From Flaviramulus sp. BrNp1-15 (GTDB taxonomy: Bacteria; Bacteroidota; Bacteroidia; Flavobacteriales; Flavobacteriaceae), in NCBI RefSeq assembly GCF_022259695.1, contig NZ_CP092099.1:418471-482470 (forward strand): a stretch of 64,000 nucleotides of DNA, given 5' to 3'. Every line of letters begins with the position of its first letter. Positions within the stretch are counted from its first letter, which is position 1. The position numbers were made by a program, and so were the translations under genes. Positions 47,758 through 55,198 of this stretch are shown one piece after another. A model generated the notes under the pieces. It was given only the letters and a program-made list of their open reading frames with translations. It was not told where the DNA came from and did no database searches.

Positions 47758-47765
47758 CAAAAATA
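47758..47765 (-). promoter_or_regulatory. TAnnTTTG element on minus strand
   Basis: TATTTTTG on the minus strand, 50 bases before the small membrane-protein ATG; on the plus strand a near match TATATTTA (47745-47752) precedes the divergent gene. Confidence 0.35.
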
Positions 47766-47777
47766 CAAAAACAGTTA

Positions 47778-48701
47778 ATGATAACAAGCATTTTTAAAAA
47801 ATCTAAGCCAATAAATTTTATCATTATTTTTTTTATTACGCTTTTGGCTTTTTTAATAGCTAAAACAAAGTTGATAAATGAAACTTTTACTTTGGCTTTT
47901 ATAGTGAAGCAAATTTCCTTGCTTTTTATAGTTTATGCATCAATTTTACTTTTAAATTTTATAGCAAGTAAGAATAGTTTAACTAAGAAAAACGACTATG
48001 AAATTTTATTATTTAGCTTGTTTTTATTACTAATAACACAAACAACAAGTCATTCAAATATTCTAATATCTAATTTTTTTGTGCTTATTGGCCTTAGGCG
48101 TATAATGAGTTTACGCTCTCAAAAAGATACAAAGAAGAAACTTTTCGACGCTGGTTTTTGGATAGCTATTGCTTCTCTGTTTTATTTTTGGTCTATTTTG
48201 TTTTTTGCACTAATATTAATCTCCTTTATTTTATATACAGACAACAATTTCAGACATTGGATTATACCTTTTTTAGGAGTTCTAACAGTTTATTTTATTT
48301 TAGTTACAGTATCTTTTGCTTTGCATGACGATTTTTTCAAGTTATTTAGCGAGACTCCTCAAGTTAGTTATGATTTTAGTAATTATAATTCTGTAAAGTA
48401 CCTAGTGGCCATTACACTTCTATTGTCTTTTGGAATATGGTCTTCTATTTTTTATTTACAAAACATAAAAAAGAAAAAAAAGGCATTAAGAGCCTCTTTT
48501 AAAATCATAATAATAGCAGCTTTAATAGGCTTTTTAATTGTTATTATATCTGCTCAAAAAACAGGTAGTGAATTTCTCTTTTTGTTTGCACCATTAGCCA
48601 TAATAATCTCAAATTATGTTGAAATTATAGATGAGAAATGGTTTAAAGAAGTTTTTTTATCGGTGCTAGTTATTGCTCCTTTTGTACTTTTATTGTTGTA
48701 G
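47778..48701 (+). CDS. polytopic membrane protein (probably DUF6427)
   Basis: A 307-residue protein with about eight hydrophobic segments and few charged residues, beginning MITSIFKKSKPINFI. It resembles a Flavobacteriia family I recall as DUF6427. Function unknown; no catalytic motif seen. The central block LIGLRRIMSLRSQKDTKKKLFDAGFW is a conserved-looking cytoplasmic loop. The last 12 bases overlap the convergent upp gene. Confidence 0.75.
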   Translation: MITSIFKKSKPINFIIIFFITLLAFLIAKTKLINETFTLAFIVKQISLLFIVYASILLLNFIASKNSLTKKNDYEILLFSLFLLLITQTTSHSNILISNFFVLIGLRRIMSLRSQKDTKKKLFDAGFWIAIASLFYFWSILFFALILISFILYTDNNFRHWIIPFLGVLTVYFILVTVSFALHDDFFKLFSETPQVSYDFSNYNSVKYLVAITLLLSFGIWSSIFYLQNIKKKKKALRASFKIIIIAALIGFLIVIISAQKTGSEFLFLFAPLAIIISNYVEIIDEKWFKEVFLSVLVIAPFVLLLL

Positions 48702-49349
48702 TTTTTCTCCAAAGGCTAAGTCACCAGCATCTCCTAACCCAGGAATAATATATCCTTTGTCATTTAGAGTTTTATCAACAGCAGCAATCCATAGATGAAC
48801 ATTATCGTCAAAATGTTTATCTACAAAGTTAACACCTTCTTGAGCGCCAATAACACTAATTAAATGTACCTCTTTAGGAGTGCCAAAAGGCTTTAATGCT
48901 TCAAAAGTAGCAACCATAGATTGCCCTGTTGCCAACATAGGATCTGCTAAAACAAGCGTTTTGTTTTCTAAATCTGGACACGCTAAATATTCAACTATAA
49001 TTTCAAAACTTTCGGGGTCATGTTTATGGTGTCTGTATGCCGAAATAAAAGCATTTTCAGCAGTGTCAAAATAATTTAACAGCCCATTATGTAATGGTAC
49101 GCCTGCTCGTAAAATAGAACACAAAACAATGTCGTTTTTAGGTAAATTTATAGAACAATTTCCTAAAGGAGTTTCAATATTTTCAGTGTTAAAGTTTAAA
49201 ACCTTACTCATTTCATAACCCAAAATCTCACCTATGCGTTCTATGTTTCTTCTAAAGCGCATATTGTCTTTTTGTATTTTTTTATCTCTTATTTCTGAAA
49301 TAAATGTATTTAAAATTGAATTTTGCTGAGAAATGTTATGAATGTGCAT
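48690..49349 (-). CDS. upp: uracil phosphoribosyltransferase
   Basis: A 219-residue salvage enzyme making UMP from uracil and PRPP. The SILRAGVPLHNGLL flexible-loop region and the PRPP-binding motif LVLADPMLATGQSM are present, and the C-terminus ends PGLGDAGDLAFG as in UPRTases. The N-terminal extension (MHIHNISQQNS) is slightly longer than in E. coli. A TAnnTTTG element lies 23 bases upstream, divergent from the DUF4254 gene. Confidence 0.94.
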   Translation of the reverse strand: MHIHNISQQNSILNTFISEIRDKKIQKDNMRFRRNIERIGEILGYEMSKVLNFNTENIETPLGNCSINLPKNDIVLCSILRAGVPLHNGLLNYFDTAENAFISAYRHHKHDPESFEIIVEYLACPDLENKTLVLADPMLATGQSMVATFEALKPFGTPKEVHLISVIGAQEGVNFVDKHFDDNVHLWIAAVDKTLNDKGYIIPGLGDAGDLAFGEKLQQ

Positions 49350-49372
49350 GTTTTGTAGTGTCTTTTCATAGG

Positions 49373-49380
49373 CAAAGTTA
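49373..49380 (-). promoter_or_regulatory. TAnnTTTG promoter element for upp
   Basis: TAACTTTG on the minus strand, 23 bases before the upp ATG; back to back with the element at 49394-49401. Confidence 0.5.
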
Positions 49381-49393
49381 ACTAAATATGGAG

Positions 49394-49401
49394 TATATTT
49401 G
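49394..49401 (+). promoter_or_regulatory. TAnnTTTG promoter element for the DUF4254 gene
   Basis: TATATTTG, 22 bases before the ATG at 49424; forms a divergent pair with the upp element 13 bases away. Confidence 0.5.
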
Positions 49402-49423
49402 TACTCTTAAAATTTAATACAAC

Positions 49424-50029
49424 ATGTTTACAAGCAAAGCCAATAAAATATTTCAAGAGGTAATTACAAAATACCACATTATTAACACTGTAGATCAACC
49501 ATTTGAAAACGCCTATGCGGAAAGTGATTTATTAGAACATTTATTATACAGAAAATGTTGGATTGATACCGTACAATGGCATTATGAAGATATTATTCGA
49601 GACCCACAAATAGACCCTGTTGCAGCTTTAACATTAAAGCGTCAAATAGATGCATCTAACCAAGACAGAACCGATATGGTGGAGTATATTGATAGTTATT
49701 TTCTTGAAAAATATAAGAATGTAACAGCAAAAGAAAATGCCACTATCAATACAGAAAGTCCAGCATGGGGAGTAGATAGGTTATCTATTTTGGCATTAAA
49801 GATATATCATATGAATGAGGAAGCAACTCGTAAAGATGCATCAGACTTACATAGAGCTGCTTGCCAAAAAAAGCTAGACGTCTTATTAGAACAACGTGTA
49901 GATTTATCTACAGCTATTGATACACTTTTAAGTGATATTGAAAAAGGTGACAAATACATGAAGGTTTACAAGCAAATGAAAATGTATAATGATGATGAGT
50001 TGAATCCTGTGTTGCGTTCTCAAAAATAA
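49424..50029 (+). CDS. DUF4254-family protein
   Basis: A 201-residue soluble, mainly helical protein that I recognise as DUF4254. Distinctive blocks are WHYEDIIRDPQIDP near residue 45 and NTESPAWGVDRLSILALKIYHM around 105-125. Function is not established. Members are commonly found beside ADP-heptose:LPS heptosyltransferase-like GT9 genes in Bacteroidota, as here, where the GT9 gene follows by 70 bases, so a link to LPS core synthesis is plausible. Confidence 0.85.
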   Translation: MFTSKANKIFQEVITKYHIINTVDQPFENAYAESDLLEHLLYRKCWIDTVQWHYEDIIRDPQIDPVAALTLKRQIDASNQDRTDMVEYIDSYFLEKYKNVTAKENATINTESPAWGVDRLSILALKIYHMNEEATRKDASDLHRAACQKKLDVLLEQRVDLSTAIDTLLSDIEKGDKYMKVYKQMKMYNDDELNPVLRSQK

Positions 50030-50072
50030 AAAGGAATAAATCCAAAGTTATTAGTGCTACTAGTCTGAACTT

Positions 50073-50090
50073 GTTGAAGACTTTTTCAAC
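50073..50090. repeat. short inverted repeat between DUF4254 and GT9 genes
   Basis: GTTGAA and TTCAAC separated by 6 bases, within a 70-base gap. There is no T-run, so it is not a classic terminator; it could be a fragment of a dispersed intergenic repeat. Confidence 0.35.
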
Positions 50091-50099
50091 TGAAACTTA

Positions 50100-51122
50100 A
50101 TGTCAAATACAACCAAACACATACTCGTTATACGCTTATCGGCAATGGGTGATGTGGCTATGACGGTTCCAGTTTTAAACGCATTTTCTAAACAGTATCC
50201 TGAAATTAAAATTACGGTTTTAACACGTCCTTTTTTCACGCCTTTTTTTAGAGGTTTACAAAACGTAAGTGTTTTTTCTATAGACGTAAAAGGAAAGCAT
50301 AAAGGTGTTTTTGGACTCTATAAATTGGCACGTGAATTAAATGAAAATAATCAATTTTTTGCCGTTGCAGATTTACATAATGTTTTAAGAAGTAAAATTT
50401 TAAAACAATTTATAAAATGCAAGCGTTTTGTATCAATAGACAAAGGCAGAAAAGAAAAACGGTTATTAACTTCGGGTAAAATATTTGAACCATTAAAAAC
50501 TACGCATCAACGTTATGCTGATGTGTTTGGTACTTTGGGTTTCCCTATTGATTTATCAACACCTCAATTTCCAAATAAAGCTATTTTAAATGAAACTATT
50601 AAAAAGCTTATAGGGAACCACTCAAAAAAGCTAGTTGGTATTGCGCCTTTTGCTGCCCATGAAGGGAAAATGTATCCTTTAGATGCAATGAAAGTTGTTA
50701 TTGAAAAACTCTCAAAAGATCACAAAGTGATTTTGTTTGGAGGTGGAAAAAATGAAATTGAAGTATTGAATAATTTTGAAAACAGCTTTAAAGATACGGT
50801 TAATGTTGCAGGGAAATTATCGCTTGACGAAGAACTAGATTTGATTTCTAACTTGGATGTGATGCTTTCTATGGATTCTGGAAATGCACATGTTGCTGCA
50901 ATGTTGGGTGTAAAAGTGGTTACTATTTGGGGTGTTACACATCCGTTTGCTGGTTTTACACCTTTTAATCAACCTGATGCTTATTGCTTGTTACCAAACA
51001 GAAAAGAATTTCCATTAATTCCAACATCGGTTTATGGAAATAAATATCCAGAAAACTATAAAAAAGCGGCAGGAAGTATTGAACCTGAAATTGTTGTAGA
51101 GAAAATAAAATCTATTATTTAA
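50100..51122 (+). CDS. family 9 glycosyltransferase (ADP-heptose:LPS heptosyltransferase-like)
   Basis: A 340-residue GT-B enzyme of the WaaC/WaaF family. It begins ILVIRLSAMGDVAMTVPVLNAF, with VADLHNVLRS, IAPFAAHEGKMYP and the sugar-nucleotide-binding SMDSGNAHVAAMLGVKVVTIWG. Heptosyltransferases add L-glycero-D-manno-heptose to the LPS inner core; many Bacteroidota lack heptose, so another sugar is possible. Followed by a repeat-containing gap. Confidence 0.9.
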   Translation: MSNTTKHILVIRLSAMGDVAMTVPVLNAFSKQYPEIKITVLTRPFFTPFFRGLQNVSVFSIDVKGKHKGVFGLYKLARELNENNQFFAVADLHNVLRSKILKQFIKCKRFVSIDKGRKEKRLLTSGKIFEPLKTTHQRYADVFGTLGFPIDLSTPQFPNKAILNETIKKLIGNHSKKLVGIAPFAAHEGKMYPLDAMKVVIEKLSKDHKVILFGGGKNEIEVLNNFENSFKDTVNVAGKLSLDEELDLISNLDVMLSMDSGNAHVAAMLGVKVVTIWGVTHPFAGFTPFNQPDAYCLLPNRKEFPLIPTSVYGNKYPENYKKAAGSIEPEIVVEKIKSII

Positions 51123-51142
51123 ACATTAGCTTTTACTTCTCA

Positions 51143-51256
51143 GTCATTTCGAGCACAGCGAGAAATCTCACAACTAGCTAGCATCATATAAATTTTAAAG
51201 ATTTTTACGAAAAAATTAATGAGATGTCTCACTTTGTTCGACATGACAAAGTGAGA
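51143..51256. repeat. intergenic imperfect inverted repeat element
   Basis: Left arm 51143-51169 begins GTCATTTCGAGCACAGCGAG; the right arm 51221-51247 is its imperfect reverse complement (22 of 27 positions by hand alignment). The right arm also starts a perfect hairpin, TCTCACTTTG (51227-51236), a 10-base loop, CAAAGTGAGA (51247-51256). The GTCATTTCGA...GAAATCTC type is a dispersed intergenic repeat I recall from flavobacterial genomes. It lies between two convergent genes. Confidence 0.75.
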
Positions 51257-51288
51257 TAAATTAATCAGATACAACGTTCACAGGAATT

Positions 51289-52353
51289 TTAAACATCATC
51301 ATAATCAACAACAATAGTTGAGGTTGTTGGATGTGCTTGACAGGTTAAAATTAAGCCTTCGGCAACTTCACTTTCTGTTAAAATATTATTTTGTCTCATA
51401 GTAGCTTCGCCTTCTTTTATTCGTGCTAAACAACTACTACAAATTCCGCCTTGGCAAGAATATGGTGCGTCTAAATCTTCGTCTAAAGCAGCTTCAAGAA
51501 TGGTTTGTTTTTGAGACATTTCAAAAGTTGCAGTTTCGTCGTCAACTGTAATGGTAATTTTTGTTTTTCCAGCTGGTACATGGCTTTCTTCCATTTCAAT
51601 AGCTTCAGCAGCTTTTGATGCTTTAAAAAGCTCGAAATGAATTCTGTTTTCATCAATATCATGCTCAGTCAAAACATCTTTTACAGTATGAATCATAGCT
51701 TCTGGCCCGCAAAGGTAAAAAGCATCAACCTCAATATGTTTGTGTTTGTTTTTCATGACATAATTAACCGTACTTTTTTCAATTCTACCAAAAATAGAGT
51801 CATCTTCATCTTGTTGACTAAATACAAACTGAATAGAAAAACGGTCTTTATATTGATGTTGAAGTTCTAAAAGCTCATTTAAAAACATGGTGTCTGCGGT
51901 TGTTTTATTACCGTAAACCAAAATTACTTGACTGTGTACTTCTTCTTCTAAAGCACATTTTATAATGCTTAAAATTGGTGTAATACCGCTTCCTGCAGCA
52001 AAAGCAGCAATGTTTTTAGTTTTTTTGTCGTTAGGTTCAAAAATAAAACGCCCGTTTGGTGAAGCTACCTCTAAAGTGTCACCAACTTTTAAGATATTAT
52101 TTGCGTAAGCAGAAAACGTTCCATCTTCAACTTCTTTAATGGCTACTTTTAACTCACCACTTTTAGGTGAAACGCATAACGAATAATCGCGTCGCACTTC
52201 TTCGCCATTAATTAAAGCTTTCAAAGTAATGTATTGACCAGCTTTAAAAGCATAGGTGTCTTTTAGATTTTCTGGAACATCAAAAGAAATACTAATAGAT
52301 TTATCGGTTAACTTTTGAATGTCTTTAATTGCAAGTTTATGAAATGATGACAT
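51289..52353 (-). CDS. ferredoxin-NADP reductase with C-terminal [2Fe-2S] domain (PaaE-like)
   Basis: A 354-residue three-domain electron-transfer protein. An N-terminal FAD domain has RRDYSLCVSP, the central NAD(P) domain has AAGSGITPILSI, and the C-terminal plant-type ferredoxin domain has YSCQGGICSSC plus a later LTCQAHP (four Cys ligands). The order FAD-NAD-2Fe2S matches PaaE/HmpA-like reductases and is the reverse of RfbI in this window. I see no phenylacetate oxygenase genes here, so its partner is unknown; the AlkB-like enzyme is one speculative client. Confidence 0.9.
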   Translation of the reverse strand: MSSFHKLAIKDIQKLTDKSISISFDVPENLKDTYAFKAGQYITLKALINGEEVRRDYSLCVSPKSGELKVAIKEVEDGTFSAYANNILKVGDTLEVASPNGRFIFEPNDKKTKNIAAFAAGSGITPILSIIKCALEEEVHSQVILVYGNKTTADTMFLNELLELQHQYKDRFSIQFVFSQQDEDDSIFGRIEKSTVNYVMKNKHKHIEVDAFYLCGPEAMIHTVKDVLTEHDIDENRIHFELFKASKAAEAIEMEESHVPAGKTKITITVDDETATFEMSQKQTILEAALDEDLDAPYSCQGGICSSCLARIKEGEATMRQNNILTESEVAEGLILTCQAHPTTSTIVVDYDDV

Positions 52354-52369
52354 GAATAATTATTTTTAA

Positions 52370-52377
52370 CAAAAATA
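52370..52377 (-). promoter_or_regulatory. TAnnTTTG promoter element for the ferredoxin reductase
   Basis: TATTTTTG on the minus strand, 16 bases before the ATG at 52353. Confidence 0.45.
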
Positions 52378-52489
52378 GTGAAGTTGAATTTCAAATTTTA
52401 ACTTTGTTTGTAACAATTCACCTAAAAAGTTTACCAACATATTAAGTTTCATTAAAAAACATAAATACTAACCATTAAAAATTAAGATT

Positions 52490-52897
52490 ATGAGAAAAGT
52501 TTTACTAGCATGTTTATTCGCTTTAGTTACTGTAGTACAAGTTAATGCGCAAGAAAACACTGAGTTTAAAAACGAAACAGTTGAGTTTTTAAAGCTTACA
52601 GGAGCCGGAGCAGCCTTTGAAAATGCTATTGACCAAATTGGAACCATGGTTTCAGCTGAAAATAAAGAGGCTTATATTAAAGAAGCTAATGGAACTTTAG
52701 TTGGACTTTACGATAAAATGGCAGACTTATACATGGCAGAGTTTACTCAAGATGAAATAAAAGAATTGGTAGCTTTCTATAATACTAATTTAGGAAAAAA
52801 ATTAGCAGAAAAACAGCTTGGATTAACACAAAAAGCGATGATGTTCGGTCAGAGTTGGGGTATGGAAGTTCAAGCTATTGCCCAAAAATATAACTAA
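52490..52897 (+). CDS. DUF2059-domain secreted protein
   Basis: A 135-residue protein with a signal peptide (residues 1-20, ending VNA-QE) and a helical DUF2059 domain: MADLYMAEFTQDEIKELVAFYNTNLGKKLAEK is the characteristic block. Function unknown; periplasmic location inferred from the signal. It precedes the ABC exporter genes by 8 bases, so co-transcription is likely. Confidence 0.85.
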   Translation: MRKVLLACLFALVTVVQVNAQENTEFKNETVEFLKLTGAGAAFENAIDQIGTMVSAENKEAYIKEANGTLVGLYDKMADLYMAEFTQDEIKELVAFYNTNLGKKLAEKQLGLTQKAMMFGQSWGMEVQAIAQKYN

Positions 52898-52905
52898 AAA
52901 AAGCT

Positions 52906-54384
52906 ATGATAAAGCATTTTTTAAATTTAGAATGGAAGTCTTTTTTTAGGTCTGCTAGTTTTGGAAAAAGCTTAGGGATTAAAATATTTATGGGTCTTTT
53001 TGCCCTGTATTTCATGGGTATGTTTTTATTCATAGGATTTTTTATGGATAAAATTTTAAAGAAGGTATACCCGGATTTAGACCCCTTAGTAGCTTTTAGC
53101 GGATTGATATTCTTTTGGATTTTAGGCGACTTAGTTATTCGGTTTTTCTTCCAAAAATTACCAGTAATGAGTGTAAAGCCATTATTAACCTTACCAATTA
53201 AAAGAGGTAAAATTGTAAATTATGTTTTAGGGAAATCAGCGTTATCTTTTTTTAATTTCCTGCCGTTATTTGCAGTTGTTCCTTTTAGTATTAAACTTAT
53301 ATATAGCGGTTATGATGCAACAACAGTTTTAGTTTGGTTGTTAACAATAATACTTTTAACGCTAATCAATAACTTTCTTAATTTTATTATTGAAAGCTTA
53401 TCGGCAGAAACCGAATTATCTTTTTTGCCAATTATTCTTTTTGTTGGTGCACTTTATGGGTTAAATTATTTTGAAATCATAAATATTTCTGGAGCGCTTT
53501 CTAAAGGAATTACAGCAATTTATGAAACGCCTATATTTATTCTAATACCTGTTTTAATATTAATAGGTCTTTACATTTATAACTTTAAGATTTTAAGACA
53601 GAAATTATTTTTAGATAGTGGCTTAAAAACAGAAGTAAAAGAGGTAAATGCATCTAATCTAGAGTGGACCAAAAACTTTGGAGATATAGCACCATTTATG
53701 CAATTAGATTTAAAGTTGATTTGGCGTAACAAACGAACCAAGTCTGCAGTTTGGATTATGGCTATAGGATTACTTTACGGATTGTTTTTTTATCCGCAAC
53801 CCACGTATCAAAATCAAGAATGGTTTTTTGTTTTTATTGGTGTTTTCTCAACAGGTATTTTTTTAATTAATTTTGGTCAATTTATTCCAGCTTGGGATAG
53901 CGGTTATTACAAATTACTTATGAGCCAGAATATTAAATACGAACAGTATTTAAAATCTAAATTCACTTTAATGGCTGTAAGTGTAGTTATATTATTCGTG
54001 TTAGGTATTCCTTATGTCTTTTTTGGTTGGAAAATTTTACTGGCACATTTTGCCTGTGCCATTTATAATATTGGCGTAAACACCCATGTAATTTTATATG
54101 GAGGTTCGTTTAACAGAAAAAAAATAGACTTATCACAAAAAGCAGCATTTAATTACCAAGGCACGGGCGCAGTACAGTGGCTTATAGGGATTCCTTTGTT
54201 GATTCTTCCAATGGGATTATTTGCTTTGTTTTATTTTTTAATTGGGTTTGAAATAGCCTGTTTAATAATATCAATTATTGGAGTAGTAGGTATTGTGCTT
54301 CATCAAAAATTAATGAAAGCTATTACAGTAAAATACTTAGAATCAAAATATAAAATCATTGATGCTTTCGATCAAAACAACTAA
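52906..54384 (+). CDS. ABC exporter permease-like membrane protein (DUF5687)
   Basis: A 492-residue polytopic protein with about 12 hydrophobic segments, recognised as DUF5687, a Bacteroidota membrane family. It begins IKHFLNLEWKSFFRSASFGKSLG. It is followed after 11 bases by an ABC ATPase gene and so probably forms the membrane half of a two-component exporter. Substrate unknown. Confidence 0.82.
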   Translation: MIKHFLNLEWKSFFRSASFGKSLGIKIFMGLFALYFMGMFLFIGFFMDKILKKVYPDLDPLVAFSGLIFFWILGDLVIRFFFQKLPVMSVKPLLTLPIKRGKIVNYVLGKSALSFFNFLPLFAVVPFSIKLIYSGYDATTVLVWLLTIILLTLINNFLNFIIESLSAETELSFLPIILFVGALYGLNYFEIINISGALSKGITAIYETPIFILIPVLILIGLYIYNFKILRQKLFLDSGLKTEVKEVNASNLEWTKNFGDIAPFMQLDLKLIWRNKRTKSAVWIMAIGLLYGLFFYPQPTYQNQEWFFVFIGVFSTGIFLINFGQFIPAWDSGYYKLLMSQNIKYEQYLKSKFTLMAVSVVILFVLGIPYVFFGWKILLAHFACAIYNIGVNTHVILYGGSFNRKKIDLSQKAAFNYQGTGAVQWLIGIPLLILPMGLFALFYFLIGFEIACLIISIIGVVGIVLHQKLMKAITVKYLESKYKIIDAFDQNN

Positions 54385-54395
54385 CAAATACAATC

Positions 54396-55091
54396 ATGAT
54401 TACAACATATAATTTATCAAAAAAATACGGTGGCAACCAAGTTTTAAATATAGAGTCTTTAGATATTCCTAAAGGTCAAAGTTTTGGTTTAGTTGGAAAT
54501 AATGGAGCTGGAAAAACCACCTATTTCAGTTTACTTTTAGATTTAATTCAACCAACAACAGGCCACATAAAAAGCAACAATATACAGGTAAATGAAAGTG
54601 AAGACTGGAAACCTTTTACATCTGCATTTATTGACGAGAGCTTTTTAATAGGTTATCTAACTGCCGAAGAATATTTTTATTTCATAGGCGAGTTACGTGG
54701 GCAAAATAAAGCCGATGTAGATAAACTAGTTTCTCAGTTTGAAGACTTTTTTCACGGCGAAATATTAGGGCAAAAAAAATATTTACGTGATTTAAGTAAA
54801 GGAAATCAAAAGAAGGCTGGTATTGTGGCTGCTCTTATTGGAAATCCTGAGATTATTATTTTAGATGAACCTTTTGCTAATTTAGATCCAACAACACAAA
54901 TCCGCCTTAAAGGCATCATCAAAGATTTAGGCGAAAAGCAAGGCGTTACCGTTTTAATTTCTAGTCATGATTTAATGCATGTTACCGATGTTTGCGAACG
55001 TATTGTGGTGTTAGAAAAAGGAGAAGTTGTAAAAGATTTAAAAACTAGTGAAGCTACATTAAAAGAGTTAGAAGCGCATTTCTCAAATTAG
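54396..55091 (+). CDS. ABC transporter ATP-binding protein
   Basis: A 231-residue ATPase with Walker A GNNGAGKTT (about residues 34-42), a signature region reading LSKGNQKKAG in place of LSGGQ, Walker B IIILDEPFANLD and the switch histidine in ISSHDL. The LSKGN signature is usual in the CcmA-type exporter group. It pairs with the DUF5687 gene just upstream. Confidence 0.92.
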   Translation: MITTYNLSKKYGGNQVLNIESLDIPKGQSFGLVGNNGAGKTTYFSLLLDLIQPTTGHIKSNNIQVNESEDWKPFTSAFIDESFLIGYLTAEEYFYFIGELRGQNKADVDKLVSQFEDFFHGEILGQKKYLRDLSKGNQKKAGIVAALIGNPEIIILDEPFANLDPTTQIRLKGIIKDLGEKQGVTVLISSHDLMHVTDVCERIVVLEKGEVVKDLKTSEATLKELEAHFSN

Positions 55092-55198
55092 TATTTCATG
55101 CCACATATTATAGGTTAATTGAAAAAGATGCTTATTTTTACCACTATATATAATAATAGCAAGAGATTGTAGTTATTGTTTATACTAAAAAATCAGCA

